This document shows positions 1 to 9,333 of a stretch of 64,000 bases of DNA, piece after piece (positions within the stretch are counted from its first letter, which is position 1; every line of letters begins with the position of its first letter). This stretch comes from an uncultured Pelagibacteraceae bacterium. Lineage in GTDB: Bacteria; Pseudomonadota; Alphaproteobacteria; Pelagibacterales; Pelagibacteraceae. Both the position numbers and the translations under genes were made by a program. The stretch spans positions 53,739 to 117,738 of the forward strand of contig CACOFY010000003.1 in assembly GCA_902626575.1 (NCBI GenBank), read 5' to 3'. The notes beneath the pieces were generated by a model. The model searched no databases. It saw nothing but the letters and a program-made list of their open reading frames with translations, and had not been told where the DNA came from.

Positions 1-42
1 TTTAATGTTAAAACCATTAAACAAACTAGGAAAATTTAATTA

Positions 43-534
43 ATGAAAAAACTTTTTATAATTTTAATAATATTTTTTTTAAGCACTAATCTATATGCTG
101 CTGGTGGGAGTTCTGGAGGAGATGGACAAGAAAGCAAACAATCCAATTATAAATCTGCAGTAAACTATGTTAAAGCTGGAAAAAAACTTGAAAAAAAAGG
201 CAAGATTGAAAAAGCAAAAGTGAAATATGAAAAAGCTTTTAAAAGATTGCTAAAAGCAAATGATAAAGATCCCTATAATCCTGATGTTTTAAATTATCTT
301 GGTTTTACTTCTAGAAAACTTGGGGATTTTAAAAGTGCAGAGGATTACTACCTCTCAGGTTTAAAAATAAATCCTAATCATAATGGAATAAATGAGTATT
401 TAGGTGAATTATATTTATCCACTAATAGACCAGAGAAAGCAAAAGAAAGATTGGCGGTACTCCAAAATTGTAATTGTGAGGAGTATGAAGAGTTAAAAGC
501 TATAATAGATGGAACAAAACAATCTAAGTATTAA
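43..534 (+). CDS. secreted TPR-repeat protein
   Basis: A 163-residue protein with a clear signal peptide (about residues 1-19, ending LYA) followed by a Gly/Ser-rich stretch. Residues about 50-135 look like two to three tetratricopeptide repeats, with typical patterns such as NPDVLNYLGF and a paired A-E-D-Y-Y helix. TPRs usually mediate protein-protein contacts, so a periplasmic scaffold role is likely but the partner is unknown. Two cysteines in CNC near the C-terminus could form a disulfide. An AGGA-type ribosome site precedes the ATG. It is followed on the same strand by the TerC-like gene. The family is recognised; the function is not. Confidence 0.75.
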   Translation: MKKLFIILIIFFLSTNLYAAGGSSGGDGQESKQSNYKSAVNYVKAGKKLEKKGKIEKAKVKYEKAFKRLLKANDKDPYNPDVLNYLGFTSRKLGDFKSAEDYYLSGLKINPNHNGINEYLGELYLSTNRPEKAKERLAVLQNCNCEEYEELKAIIDGTKQSKY

Positions 535-587
535 ATTTTTCCTTTCTCAACATTGAAATATAAAAAAATTTAATTAATATAGATTTA

Positions 588-1199
588 TTGATTGAAGAAC
601 TAATTATACTCACACAAATTATATTCATAGATATAATACTAGCGGCTGATAATGCAATTATTATTGGATTAATCGCTGCTAACTTTGTTCCTAAAAATAG
701 GAGAAAAATTATACTATGGGGTGTTGCAGGCGCATTAATTTTTAAAGTCATATTTGCATTATTTGCAACCTACTTATTTAAATTTTATTTTATAAAAATA
801 ATTGGTGGTTTACTATTAATTTGGATTGTAAACGATTTAAGAAAAGATCTTTTTGAAATTAAAAAAGTAAAATCTCCCACAAAAAAATCTAAAGAGCCGT
901 CATATATTCAAAGTATTTATAAAGTTTTATTTGCCGATATAACAATTAGTTTTGATAATGTAATTGGTGTCGTGGGTGCTTCCAAAGGTCATTTTGGATT
1001 TATGATTTTTGGATTAGTCCTATCGGTAATTTTAACTGGTGCTATGGCAACTTATTTAGCTAATTATATTCAAAAACATTTATGGATTGCGTATGTAGGA
1101 CTAGGTTTTATCTTAATTGTAGCTCTACAGTTAGTAATTGGAGGATTGGTAGATTTGGAAGTTTTATCAATTAACGAAAATTTCAAAAAATATTTTTAG
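588..1199 (+). CDS. TerC/YjbE-family integral membrane protein
   Basis: A 203-residue polytopic membrane protein of the TerC superfamily. The two halves each carry the family's acidic membrane motif: ILAADNA near residue 20 and ITISFDNV near residue 120, as expected from internal duplication. TerC/YjbE proteins are linked to metal-ion handling, notably manganese export in several bacteria; that role is inferred here. The start is a TTG at 588, since no in-frame ATG lies upstream after the previous gene. Its end overlaps the convergent panB by four bases. Confidence 0.8.
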   Translation: MIEELIILTQIIFIDIILAADNAIIIGLIAANFVPKNRRKIILWGVAGALIFKVIFALFATYLFKFYFIKIIGGLLLIWIVNDLRKDLFEIKKVKSPTKKSKEPSYIQSIYKVLFADITISFDNVIGVVGASKGHFGFMIFGLVLSVILTGAMATYLANYIQKHLWIAYVGLGFILIVALQLVIGGLVDLEVLSINENFKKYF

Positions 1200-1972
1200 T
1201 AAGAATATTTTTTTGTCGGATATTTCTTAGATTTTACCTCTTGTTTAAATTTAAGTACCGCTGAATTTATTATTTTTTTTATATCAACGTATTTTTTAAC
1301 AAATTTAATTTTAGCATCAGTTAAACCAATAATATCATCTGTAACTAAAACTTGACCATCACAATAAACAGAAGCTCCAATTCCAATCGTAGGTATTTTA
1401 ATAAGATTAGAAATTTTTTTTGAAATATCACTATAAGTGCACTCTAAAACTATTCCAAAAGCACCATTTTTTTCTAGAGCTTTTGCATCTCTTATTAATT
1501 TATTTTTTTCTTTTTGTGATTTACCTACTGATTTAAATTTTCCTTTTACAGTCTGTGGTGTTAAACCTATATGGCCTAGAACTGGTATTTTGTTTTTGAC
1601 TAAATGACTCACTATATGTTGCACCCTTTCTCCACCTTCCACTTTTACTGCATCACACTTAGTTTCTTTAATAGCAACTTTTGAATTCTTTAAAGCCTCA
1701 GATTTATTTCTATATGTATTATAAGGTAAATCAATTACGAGAAGGCTTTTTTTAACACCCATTCTAACACTTTTAGTGTGTTCAATCATCATTTTGAGAT
1801 TAACTTTTCTTGTTGTTTTGTAATTATAAAGTACTGAACCCAAAGAATCACCAACCAATACTATATCAGCATGATTATCAACTATCTCAGCAATATTTTT
1901 TGAGTATGCTGTTAAACATACAATTTTAGATTTGTTTTTTTTATCAATTATTTTTCTAATTTTTTTATTCAT
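1196..1972 (-). CDS. panB: 3-methyl-2-oxobutanoate hydroxymethyltransferase
   Basis: PanB transfers a one-carbon unit from methylenetetrahydrofolate to 2-oxoisovalerate, the first committed step of pantothenate and coenzyme A synthesis in the cytoplasm. The 258-residue length is normal. Family motifs are visible: the Mg-binding VLVGDSLGSVL near residue 40, VKVEGG near 115, HIGLTPQ near 136 and GIGASVYCDGQVL near 198. The start overlaps the stop of guaA by one base (TAATG), so translation is probably coupled at the end of the long minus-strand run starting at psd. No panC is present in the window. Confidence 0.95.
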   Translation of the reverse strand: MNKKIRKIIDKKNKSKIVCLTAYSKNIAEIVDNHADIVLVGDSLGSVLYNYKTTRKVNLKMMIEHTKSVRMGVKKSLLVIDLPYNTYRNKSEALKNSKVAIKETKCDAVKVEGGERVQHIVSHLVKNKIPVLGHIGLTPQTVKGKFKSVGKSQKEKNKLIRDAKALEKNGAFGIVLECTYSDISKKISNLIKIPTIGIGASVYCDGQVLVTDDIIGLTDAKIKFVKKYVDIKKIINSAVLKFKQEVKSKKYPTKKYSY

Positions 1973-3534
1973 TATTCTAATTCAATCGTGCTAGGTGGTT
2001 TTGATGTAATGTCGTAAACCACTCTATTTATTCCTTTAATATTATTTATTATCTTATTTGAAACAATTTGCATAAATTCTTTTTTAAAATAAAAAGTATC
2101 TGCTGTCATTCCATCCTCTGATGTAATTGCTCTTAGTAAGCACATATATTCATATGTTCTGTTGTCACCCATTACTCCTACAGTTTTAACTGGAAGTAAA
2201 GCTGCATAAGCTTGCCATATTTTATTATATAAACTGTGATCCTTTAATTCTTTTATAAATATATCATCAGCTTCCTTTAAAATATTAACCTTTTCTTTAG
2301 TTATTTCCCCTGGCATTCTTATGGCCAACCCTGGGCCTGGAAATGGATGTCTCAAAACAATTTCTTTCGACAATTTAAGCTCTAAACCTAGTTTTCTCAC
2401 CTCATCTTTAAATAATAATCTCAACGGTTCAACCAATTTTAACTTCATTTTTTTTGGTAAGCCTCCTACATTATGATGTGACTTAATTTTTGATGTTTGG
2501 CTTCCTGTAACTGACTTACTCTCAATTAAATCAGGATACAGAGTACCTTGTGCTAAATATTTTACATTTTTTATTTTTTTAGCATGCTTTTCAAAAATTT
2601 TAATGAATAGGTTACCAATTATTTTCCTTTTTTTTTCAGGGTCGGATATTTTTTTTAATCTATTAAAAAAAAGGGTTTTGGCATCAACGTAAACAAGATT
2701 TATTTTAAATTTTTTTTTAAAAGTATTTAAAACTTGATACTCTTCTTTTTTTCTTAGTAAGCCAGTATTTACAAAAATACATATAAGTTGCTTTCCTATT
2801 GCCTTGTGGATCAGTTTTGCAACTACACTACTGTCTACACCACCTGATAAAGCGCATATAACTTTAGATTTTCTTACATTGTCTTTAATTTCTTGAATTA
2901 ACATTTTTTTTTGATTTTTTGAGGACCAATTTTTTTTTATCATACAAATTGAAAAGATGAAGTTTCTCAAAATTGTTTTTCCATTTTCTGTGTGCGTTAC
3001 CTCAGGGTGAAATTGTATTCCATAAAGTTTTTTTTTTGGATTTTCTATAATGGAGAATTTTGAGGTCTCAGTTTTTGCAACAACTTTAAATCCTTTTGGT
3101 AATTTTGTCACTTCGTCAGCATGACTCATCCATACATTATTAGATTCTTTTTTATTAAAAAAATTACTTATGAGTTTACTTGGATTTAATTTTTTTAATT
3201 TAGCCAATCCAAATTCTCTATGTTTGGCTTTTTTAACTCTACCACCTAGTTCTTTCGAGATTATTTGGTGACCAAAACATATTCCTAAAATTGGAACATT
3301 TAGTGAGAAAAGTTTTTTATTGAATCTAACTTTTTTTGATTGATAAACATTTAATGGTCCACCTGATAAAATAATTCCCTTTATTCGTTTTTTTTCTAAT
3401 TTTAGATTTAATTTTTTATGGCTGATAATTTCAGAGTAAACACCTAACTCCCTTACTCTTCTTGCTATAAGCTGGGTAAATTGAGAACCAAAATCAATAA
3501 TTAAAATTTTATTTAAATTATTGTTTGGTATCAT
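1972..3534 (-). CDS. guaA: GMP synthase (glutamine-hydrolysing)
   Basis: Converts XMP to GMP using ATP and glutamine. The 520 residues hold all three expected parts. An N-terminal class I amidotransferase domain has the nucleophile in GICFGHQ (Cys86) and the His/Glu pair in FHPEVTH. An ATP-pyrophosphatase domain has the P-loop ALSGGVDSS near residue 230. The C-terminal dimerisation domain ends in KPPSTIELE. It lies one short gene downstream of guaB, so both committed steps from IMP to GMP share a transcript. Its start lies inside the end of the TPR gene (17-base overlap). Confidence 0.97.
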   Translation of the reverse strand: MIPNNNLNKILIIDFGSQFTQLIARRVRELGVYSEIISHKKLNLKLEKKRIKGIILSGGPLNVYQSKKVRFNKKLFSLNVPILGICFGHQIISKELGGRVKKAKHREFGLAKLKKLNPSKLISNFFNKKESNNVWMSHADEVTKLPKGFKVVAKTETSKFSIIENPKKKLYGIQFHPEVTHTENGKTILRNFIFSICMIKKNWSSKNQKKMLIQEIKDNVRKSKVICALSGGVDSSVVAKLIHKAIGKQLICIFVNTGLLRKKEEYQVLNTFKKKFKINLVYVDAKTLFFNRLKKISDPEKKRKIIGNLFIKIFEKHAKKIKNVKYLAQGTLYPDLIESKSVTGSQTSKIKSHHNVGGLPKKMKLKLVEPLRLLFKDEVRKLGLELKLSKEIVLRHPFPGPGLAIRMPGEITKEKVNILKEADDIFIKELKDHSLYNKIWQAYAALLPVKTVGVMGDNRTYEYMCLLRAITSEDGMTADTFYFKKEFMQIVSNKIINNIKGINRVVYDITSKPPSTIELE

Positions 3535-3958
3535 TTTGTGGTTCTATATCTTTTAAAGACTCTTCTATATTTTTTTTTTCTTTACAAAGATTAGTACATA
3601 TCATGGAGAAACTATCTTTTAACTCCTTTACTCTATTATAATTTGATTTTTTAAGTTCATATTTAATTAAAATAAACATTGCTTCCTCATTATTGGGTTC
3701 AAGAAGAAGTGTTGTATTTATATTTTTAATTTGCTCTCCCTCATTTTCTTCATTTTCAAAAATTTTAGCCAAATATAAATATGACTTTGCATCCTTCGGA
3801 TTAAAAACGATATTTCTTTGGAATAAAAATTTTGACTCCTCATAATTTTTTTCCTCATATTTTTTTTTTGCTTCTTCAAAAAAATTTTGGGCATTTGAGG
3901 AATTAGCAAATAAAATGATGCTAATAAAAGTAATGTATAAAAATTTAATACTTTTCAT
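3518..3958 (-). CDS. small secreted TPR-like protein
   Basis: I place the start at the ATG at 3958, five codons inside the longest frame, because [11 protein letters not shown] begins a good signal peptide ending near SSNAQ. The mature part (about 120 residues) contains TPR-like helical pairs, for example [20 protein letters not shown] followed by [15 protein letters not shown]. Two cysteines, in CTNLC near the C-terminus, suggest a periplasmic disulfide. It is wedged between guaB and guaA, overlapping both, so it is co-transcribed with them. I see no functional reason for that position, and no function can be assigned. Confidence 0.65.
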   Translation of the reverse strand: MKSIKFLYITFISIILFANSSNAQNFFEEAKKKYEEKNYEESKFLFQRNIVFNPKDAKSYLYLAKIFENEENEGEQIKNINTTLLLEPNNEEAMFILIKYELKKSNYNRVKELKDSFSMICTNLCKEKKNIEESLKDIEPQNDTKQ

Positions 3959-5021
3959 CTTTTTTAATTTCATCTATGTTATGCACCATACTCTCGTAAA
4001 AACCAGCTTTTGTAATCTTAACAAATTTTGGTTTTTTTCTTAAATAAATAATTTTTCTTGATCCAAGATATCCCATCGAAGACTTAAGACCACCTATAAG
4101 TTTAAAAATAATTTTTTCAACCGAGCCTTTGTATTTCACATATCCCTCTACTCCCTCGGGAACATATTTGGATTTATCTTTTTGTTTTTTTTGAAAATAT
4201 CTGTCTGCCGATCCCTTGTTCATCGCGCCTATTGAGCCCATTCCTCTGAAATTTTTGAATAGTTTACCATTTTTTTTTACTATTTTTCCTGGAGACTCGT
4301 CTGTACCAGCAAATAGGGAGCCTATCATAACCGCATCGGCTCCTGCTGATAAAGCTTTTGCTATGTCGCCTGAAAATTTAATTCCTCCATCTGCAATAAT
4401 TTTTATATTTTTATTTTTTAAACCTTTTTTTACATCTAAAATTGCACTCAGTTGAGGTACTCCAATGCCTGCAACCAATCTTGTTGTACAAATTGAGCCA
4501 GGTCCAATTCCTACTTTTATAATATCAACACCTAATTTTGCTAAAAAATTTGCTGCGTTTGCAGTCGCAATATTTCCTGCGCATAGTAAAGTATTTTGAT
4601 TTTTAATTTTTTTAATTTTTTTTATTATGTCTGCTACTTTTTTAGTATGACCATGAGCAGTATCTACTACTATTAAATTTACTTTTTCATTTATTATAGC
4701 TTTGGCCCTTTCAAATTCTAGTGGACCAGCTCCGACCGCTGCACCAACTAAAAGATTTTGTTTTTTAACTTTTTTAATCTCTAATATCTGTTTTTTTATA
4801 TCTAGGTTTCTGTGAATTACTCCAATGCCTCCAGCTTTAGCAATTGCTATCGCCATTTTAGATTCTGTGACTGTGTCCATCGCAGACGATATAAGAGGAA
4901 TTTTAAGTTTAAATTTTTTTGATAAGAATGTTGTGGTATTTACCTCAGAGGGTAATATTTCAGAATAATTTGGTGCAAGTGTTACGTCGTCAAATGTAAG
5001 TGCTTCTTTTATAGGACCCAT
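3945..5021 (-). CDS. guaB: IMP dehydrogenase lacking the CBS (Bateman) domain
   Basis: Oxidises IMP to XMP with NAD+, the rate-limiting step of guanine nucleotide synthesis. The catalytic barrel is complete: [11 protein letters not shown] near residue 10, SSAMDTVTE near 45, the catalytic loop [11 protein letters not shown] with Cys178, [11 protein letters not shown], and the mobile-flap region GSADRYF. The usual enzyme is about 490 residues with two CBS modules inserted after the HRN segment. This one is 358 residues and runs directly from [18 protein letters not shown] into LLVGAAVG, so the whole regulatory domain is absent. Purine-nucleotide regulation through that domain should therefore be lost (inference). 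It sits at the head of the guaB-TPR-guaA cluster. Confidence 0.95.
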   Translation of the reverse strand: MGPIKEALTFDDVTLAPNYSEILPSEVNTTTFLSKKFKLKIPLISSAMDTVTESKMAIAIAKAGGIGVIHRNLDIKKQILEIKKVKKQNLLVGAAVGAGPLEFERAKAIINEKVNLIVVDTAHGHTKKVADIIKKIKKIKNQNTLLCAGNIATANAANFLAKLGVDIIKVGIGPGSICTTRLVAGIGVPQLSAILDVKKGLKNKNIKIIADGGIKFSGDIAKALSAGADAVMIGSLFAGTDESPGKIVKKNGKLFKNFRGMGSIGAMNKGSADRYFQKKQKDKSKYVPEGVEGYVKYKGSVEKIIFKLIGGLKSSMGYLGSRKIIYLRKKPKFVKITKAGFYESMVHNIDEIKKDEKY

Positions 5022-5058
5022 AATCTTATATATACGATTCTTTTAAAATATAAAGGGT

Positions 5059-5670
5059 CTATCTTAAAAATTTACAAATTATAAAGCTTTCTTTCGAATC
5101 TTTTCTACTTGATAAAGGCTTAAAAATATTAACTTCTCTAAATTTTTTTTTTGCGTCTGCGACAATTTCATTAAAACTTGATCCCATAAAAATTTTTGAA
5201 ATAAATTTACCTTTTTTATCTAACATTTCTAAGGCAAACTCCATAGCCTCAATACACAATTCTCCAGTGACAATAGCATCTAAATTTTTATTTCCTGTGG
5301 TGTTTACTGCCATATCGGAAATAACGACATCTACTTTTTTATTGAAAAAGTTTTTAATTTTTTCTTTATTTTCTGATTTTGTAAAATCTCCGACTATTTT
5401 ATTAACCTTATCAATATGCTCAAAATCTAATAAATCAATTGCTAAGACTAGACTTTTTTTGTATTGCCTTATGATGTATTGAGACCAACTTCCTGGAGCA
5501 GCACCAAGGTCAATTATTGAAGATGTATTTTTAAATATTTTAAATTTTTCATCTATTTCTTTTAATTTGTAAATAGCTCTTGATCTATAACCCTCAATTT
5601 TAGACTGTCTTACAAAGATATCCCTCTTCTGTCTAACAATCCAATTTTTTGAGATTTTATTCTTTTTCAA
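5059..5670 (-). CDS. rlmE: 23S rRNA 2'-O-ribose methyltransferase
   Basis: RlmE (RrmJ/FtsJ) methylates U2552 in the A-loop of 23S rRNA using S-adenosylmethionine, a late step of 50S maturation. The 203 residues match the family. The SAM site is IIDLGAAPGSWSQY near residue 53, the second acidic motif VLAIDLLD near 77, and DVVISDMAVNTTG carries a catalytic Asp near 118. The Lys of RAIYKLKEID and a late Lys-Glu pair complete the K-D-K-E set. It starts one base from the end of the upstream glycosyltransferase-like gene, in the same operon. Confidence 0.93.
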   Translation of the reverse strand: MKKNKISKNWIVRQKRDIFVRQSKIEGYRSRAIYKLKEIDEKFKIFKNTSSIIDLGAAPGSWSQYIIRQYKKSLVLAIDLLDFEHIDKVNKIVGDFTKSENKEKIKNFFNKKVDVVISDMAVNTTGNKNLDAIVTGELCIEAMEFALEMLDKKGKFISKIFMGSSFNEIVADAKKKFREVNIFKPLSSRKDSKESFIICKFLR

Positions 5671-6582
5671 TTAAAGGCCAAACCGCAAACTTTTATTTAT
5701 GATATTATTGTCTAAAGTTTTAATTTCAATTGTAATACTTTTGTCAATTCTCATATCTTTATTATCTTTCCAAATTCCAGCTGCGAGATGCATTATTCCA
5801 ATTTTGTTATTAGGTAAATAAGGTTCTACAAATGTATTATTGTGGTTATCGTACTTTGGTAACAAATTACTTGCTATCCAATTGCAATATAAGGGTAAAA
5901 ATTCTGTATTTACATTATCAATATATACACTCATATTAATCGCTAGTCCTTCGGAACCAAATATTTTTCCAGATTTTAGAGTTTTCTTTAAATTATTTTG
6001 CCAAATACTCCAACAATTTGAATTTTTTTCTAAAGAAAAAACTCCAATATTTATATGAGGTGCAAATGCCAACTTTCTTGCTTTATCGATACCAATTTTT
6101 GAGCTAATTGCATGTTTAAAGTTTTGAGATTTTATAATCGCTAATTTTCCAAGTAACCAACTAACTTTTGACATAATTTTATAACCAGGGCCCATTGTTT
6201 GAGTAATTCCTAATTTTCCATCATCACAAGCCCTAAAATATAGTTCAATTGTAGACCAGTCGTTTACCCAGGCATCACAATCAATCCAGAGATATTTTTC
6301 GTAATTAGGAAAATAGTTTGTTAAAAATGCTCTCGATACTTGACTCTTCAGCCACTCCTTACCCTTAATTTTATATTCTGATACTGCAATATCCCATTCT
6401 GCTTTTTTAATCTCATCAACTTTAGAAGTTAATATTTTAAGCTGGTCTTCATTAAGGCCAGCATCTAAAACACAAAACGCAACCTTATCACTTTCTTTGA
6501 AACGTTTTATAGAGTCTATTAATTCATTTAATAAATCAAAATATTTTGAATCGGCTAATGAAATTATTACATTTTTTTTCAT
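5671..6582 (-). CDS. putative glycosyltransferase, GT8-like
   Basis: A 303-residue soluble protein with features of GT-A glycosyltransferases. It opens with a Rossmann-like NVIISLADSKYFDLLNELIDSIKR and carries an acidic metal-binding D-x-D in KYLWIDCDAWVND near residue 100. Its final third has the HINIGVFSL and GSEGLAINMSVY patterns seen in nucleotide-sugar transferases related to family 8. Donor and acceptor are unknown. It overlaps pssA by one base (TAATG) and abuts rlmE, so it travels with phospholipid genes. A role in modifying a membrane lipid or surface glycan is only an inference from context. Confidence 0.6.
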   Translation of the reverse strand: MKKNVIISLADSKYFDLLNELIDSIKRFKESDKVAFCVLDAGLNEDQLKILTSKVDEIKKAEWDIAVSEYKIKGKEWLKSQVSRAFLTNYFPNYEKYLWIDCDAWVNDWSTIELYFRACDDGKLGITQTMGPGYKIMSKVSWLLGKLAIIKSQNFKHAISSKIGIDKARKLAFAPHINIGVFSLEKNSNCWSIWQNNLKKTLKSGKIFGSEGLAINMSVYIDNVNTEFLPLYCNWIASNLLPKYDNHNNTFVEPYLPNNKIGIMHLAAGIWKDNKDMRIDKSITIEIKTLDNNIINKSLRFGL

Positions 6583-7382
6583 TATAAAACATCTTCTAGT
6601 TCATCGTCCTCATTACTAGATGTTAAAGAATATTTTTTTTTAAGTTTCATATAGTGATAAATACTTATTGGAATTGATAGTATGTATACCATACAGCTAA
6701 TTACTATTACCTCAAAAGTGAATACTAATAATAAACCAAATAATAAAACAATGCCAAAAAGTAAAAATACAGTCGTGCTTCTTGGCACAACAATCTTTTT
6801 CATTGAGTAAGTAGGAACTTTACTGATCAATAAAATCGAGACTAAAATAAATATATATGGAGTAAATATTTCAAAATTTATATTAAATAAATTTACACCA
6901 CTTAAATCCAAAACTAATGGCGTCAATACCAATATACCTCCAGCAGGTGATGGTACTCCTTGAAAAAAATTATCTTTCCAAGATACCTCTCCTCCAGAAC
7001 TTATATTAAATCTAGCTAATCTAAGTGCAACGCATACAACGTAAATTAAAGACAACAACCATCCAATTTTTCCAAGTGTATTAAGTGTCCAGAAATACAT
7101 AATAAAAGCAGGGGCTACTCCAAAACTAATTACATCTGTAAGAGAGTCTAATTCTTTTCCAACTTTTGAAGTACCTCTTATAAGTCTTGCAATTCTTCCA
7201 TCAAGTCCATCTATGATAGCAGCAAATAAAATTGCAATTATTGCTATTTCATATCTTTGATTTAATGCAAAATTTATTGAACTTAAACCCACACAAACTC
7301 CAATCAATGTTAGAGTATTTGGTAGTATCATTCTTGCTTGTGTATCTGTTACTAATTTAAATTTTTTCTTTGGGTCGTTCAT
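6582..7382 (-). CDS. pssA: CDP-diacylglycerol-serine O-phosphatidyltransferase
   Basis: Makes phosphatidylserine from CDP-diacylglycerol and serine, the step before phosphatidylethanolamine. The 266-residue polytopic protein carries the complete CDP-alcohol phosphatidyltransferase signature near residue 60: DG-x2-AR-x8-G-x3-D-x3-D, read as DGRIAR...G...DSLTD. About eight hydrophobic segments are visible, with an acidic tail. It is the membrane-type (class II) enzyme, not the phospholipase-D-like E. coli PssA. psd lies one base upstream, so both phosphatidylethanolamine steps are co-expressed. Confidence 0.95.
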   Translation of the reverse strand: MNDPKKKFKLVTDTQARMILPNTLTLIGVCVGLSSINFALNQRYEIAIIAILFAAIIDGLDGRIARLIRGTSKVGKELDSLTDVISFGVAPAFIMYFWTLNTLGKIGWLLSLIYVVCVALRLARFNISSGGEVSWKDNFFQGVPSPAGGILVLTPLVLDLSGVNLFNINFEIFTPYIFILVSILLISKVPTYSMKKIVVPRSTTVFLLFGIVLLFGLLLVFTFEVIVISCMVYILSIPISIYHYMKLKKKYSLTSSNEDDELEDVL

Positions 7383-7383
7383 A

Positions 7384-8034
7384 TTATATTTTTCTTGCTA
7401 TTAATGTTTCACCCGCTACTGCCCTTTGTTCTAATTTAATCAGTGGTTTATAATTTTCAAAATAAAGATCTGCCCTACTTCCAAATCTAATCATTCCTAT
7501 TCTATCACCTTGATTTAAATCATCATTCTCTTGAGTTTCACATACTATTCTTCGTGCGATAAGACCTGCTATTTGAACAACTATTATATCTTCACCACTT
7601 TTGTTAGTAATTTTATAATAATTTCTCTCATTGTCCTCGCTTGCTTTATCAAGTGAAGCATTAACAAACTTGCCTGGTTTGTAAAGAATCTGTGAAACTT
7701 TTCCTGCACATGGAGTTCGATTGACATGGCAATCAAATACATTCATAAAAATACTTACCTTTGTAAATTTCTTTTCACTTAAATTAAGTTCTTTTGGACC
7801 AGTTGACTCCTCAACTTTTATAATTAACCCATCTGCAGGACTAACTAAATAATTATCATCATTAATTGATATTCTTTCCGGATCTCTGAAAAAATAGTAA
7901 CACCAAACTGTTAAAACTAAACCTATTAAACCAAGGAATGTACTCAGCAGATATAAAATTATAGTAATAAAACCAAATATTACTAAAAACTTATAACCTT
8001 CGCTGTGAATTTTAGGAAATACTTTGTCTATCAT
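7384..8034 (-). CDS. psd: phosphatidylserine decarboxylase, short proenzyme type
   Basis: Decarboxylates phosphatidylserine to phosphatidylethanolamine. The 216-residue protein is the short form common in alphaproteobacteria. An N-terminal membrane hairpin (about residues 17-46) precedes the catalytic domain with SPADG near 65, NVFDCHVNR near 98 and the self-cleavage site RFGSR. Cleavage between Gly185 and Ser186 would generate the pyruvoyl group. It is the first gene of the minus-strand run extending to panB, and its promoter must lie in 8035-8118, shared divergently with icd. Confidence 0.95.
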   Translation of the reverse strand: MIDKVFPKIHSEGYKFLVIFGFITIILYLLSTFLGLIGLVLTVWCYYFFRDPERISINDDNYLVSPADGLIIKVEESTGPKELNLSEKKFTKVSIFMNVFDCHVNRTPCAGKVSQILYKPGKFVNASLDKASEDNERNYYKITNKSGEDIIVVQIAGLIARRIVCETQENDDLNQGDRIGMIRFGSRADLYFENYKPLIKLEQRAVAGETLIARKI

Positions 8035-8053
8035 AGTCTATCATAATCGCTAA

Positions 8054-8081
8054 TTGATAATTTTTAATTAATATGTATATA
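8054..8081 (+). promoter_or_regulatory. candidate sigma70 promoter for icd
   Basis: TTGATA (8054-8059) and TATATA (8076-8081) are separated by 16 bases and lie 37 bases upstream of the icd ATG. Spacing and hexamers fit a housekeeping promoter. AT-rich DNA yields chance matches, so support is moderate. Confidence 0.4.
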
Positions 8082-8118
8082 AACTGTTTAAATTCAATTA
8101 TTAAGATAGCAACAAAAA

Positions 8119-9333
8119 ATGAGCAAAATTAAGGTAAAAAACCCAATTGTCGAGTTAGATGGTGATGAAATGACTAGAATTATATGGGATTTCATTAAAA
8201 AAAAACTAATTTTACCTTATTTAGACTTAGGGATTGAATATTACGATTTAGGAATGAAAAGTAGAGACAACTCCAATGATCAAATTACAATTGATTGTGC
8301 AAATGCAATAAAAAAAAATGGGGTAGGTATAAAATGTGCAACAATTACTCCTGACGAAGCTAGAGTAAAAGAATTTAACTTAAAAAAAATGTGGCGATCT
8401 CCAAATGGTACAATAAGAAATATTATTGGTGGAACTGTTTTCAGGGAGCCAATAATTTGTAAAAATATTCCAAAACTTGTGCCATCCTGGACCGATCCTG
8501 TTATTATAGGTCGTCATGCGTTTGGAGATCAATATAGAGCTACAGATTTTCAAGTTCCTGGTAAAGGTAAGTTAGAAGTTAAATGGACATCAGAGAATGG
8601 TAAAGATGAGAAGAAGTATGAAGTCTTCAATTTTCCTGGTCCTGGTGTTGCTTTATCGATGTATAATCTTGACAGATCGATAGAGGATTTTGCCAGGTCC
8701 TGTTTCAACTACGGTCTAATTAAAAAATGGCCTGTTTATCTATCTACAAAAAATACAATTTTAAAAACCTATGATGGAAGATTTAAAGATATTTTTCAAA
8801 AAGTTTTTAATGAAGAATTCAAAAAAGATTTTGATAAAAATAATATTACATATGAGCACAGATTAATTGATGATATGGTTGCATGTGCTATGAAGTGGAG
8901 TGGTAAATATATTTGGGCTTGTAAAAATTATGATGGAGACGTTCAATCTGATACAGTTGCTCAAGGATATGGGTCTTTAGGATTAATGACAAGTGTATTG
9001 CTTGCTCCAGATGGAAAAACTATGGAAGCAGAGGCAGCACATGGCACTGTGACTAGACATTATAGAATGCATCAAGAAGGTAAAGAAACTTCAACAAATC
9101 CAATCGCATCAATATTTGCTTGGTCAAGAGGGTTAGCACACAGAGGTAAATTAGATGATAACCAAGACTTAATTAAATTTTCAAATACATTAGAACAAAT
9201 TTGTGTTGGCTGTGTGGAAACTGGATCAATGACAAAAGACTTAGCAATATTAGTGGGATCTTCACAAAAATATTTGACTACTAATCAATTTTTAGATGAA
9301 ATTGACGGAAATTTAAAAATGAAACTAAATTAA
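8119..9333 (+). CDS. icd: NADP-dependent isocitrate dehydrogenase
   Basis: Oxidative decarboxylation of isocitrate to 2-oxoglutarate in the TCA cycle. At 404 residues, and with motifs such as [16 protein letters not shown] at the start, [11 protein letters not shown] near residue 73, [19 protein letters not shown] near 94 and a late [11 protein letters not shown], it belongs to the eukaryote-like homodimeric class also found in alphaproteobacteria. The GTVTRHYR segment is typical of NADP specificity. It is a single-gene unit, divergent from psd and convergent with alaS (nine-base overlap). Confidence 0.96.
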   Translation: MSKIKVKNPIVELDGDEMTRIIWDFIKKKLILPYLDLGIEYYDLGMKSRDNSNDQITIDCANAIKKNGVGIKCATITPDEARVKEFNLKKMWRSPNGTIRNIIGGTVFREPIICKNIPKLVPSWTDPVIIGRHAFGDQYRATDFQVPGKGKLEVKWTSENGKDEKKYEVFNFPGPGVALSMYNLDRSIEDFARSCFNYGLIKKWPVYLSTKNTILKTYDGRFKDIFQKVFNEEFKKDFDKNNITYEHRLIDDMVACAMKWSGKYIWACKNYDGDVQSDTVAQGYGSLGLMTSVLLAPDGKTMEAEAAHGTVTRHYRMHQEGKETSTNPIASIFAWSRGLAHRGKLDDNQDLIKFSNTLEQICVGCVETGSMTKDLAILVGSSQKYLTTNQFLDEIDGNLKMKLN

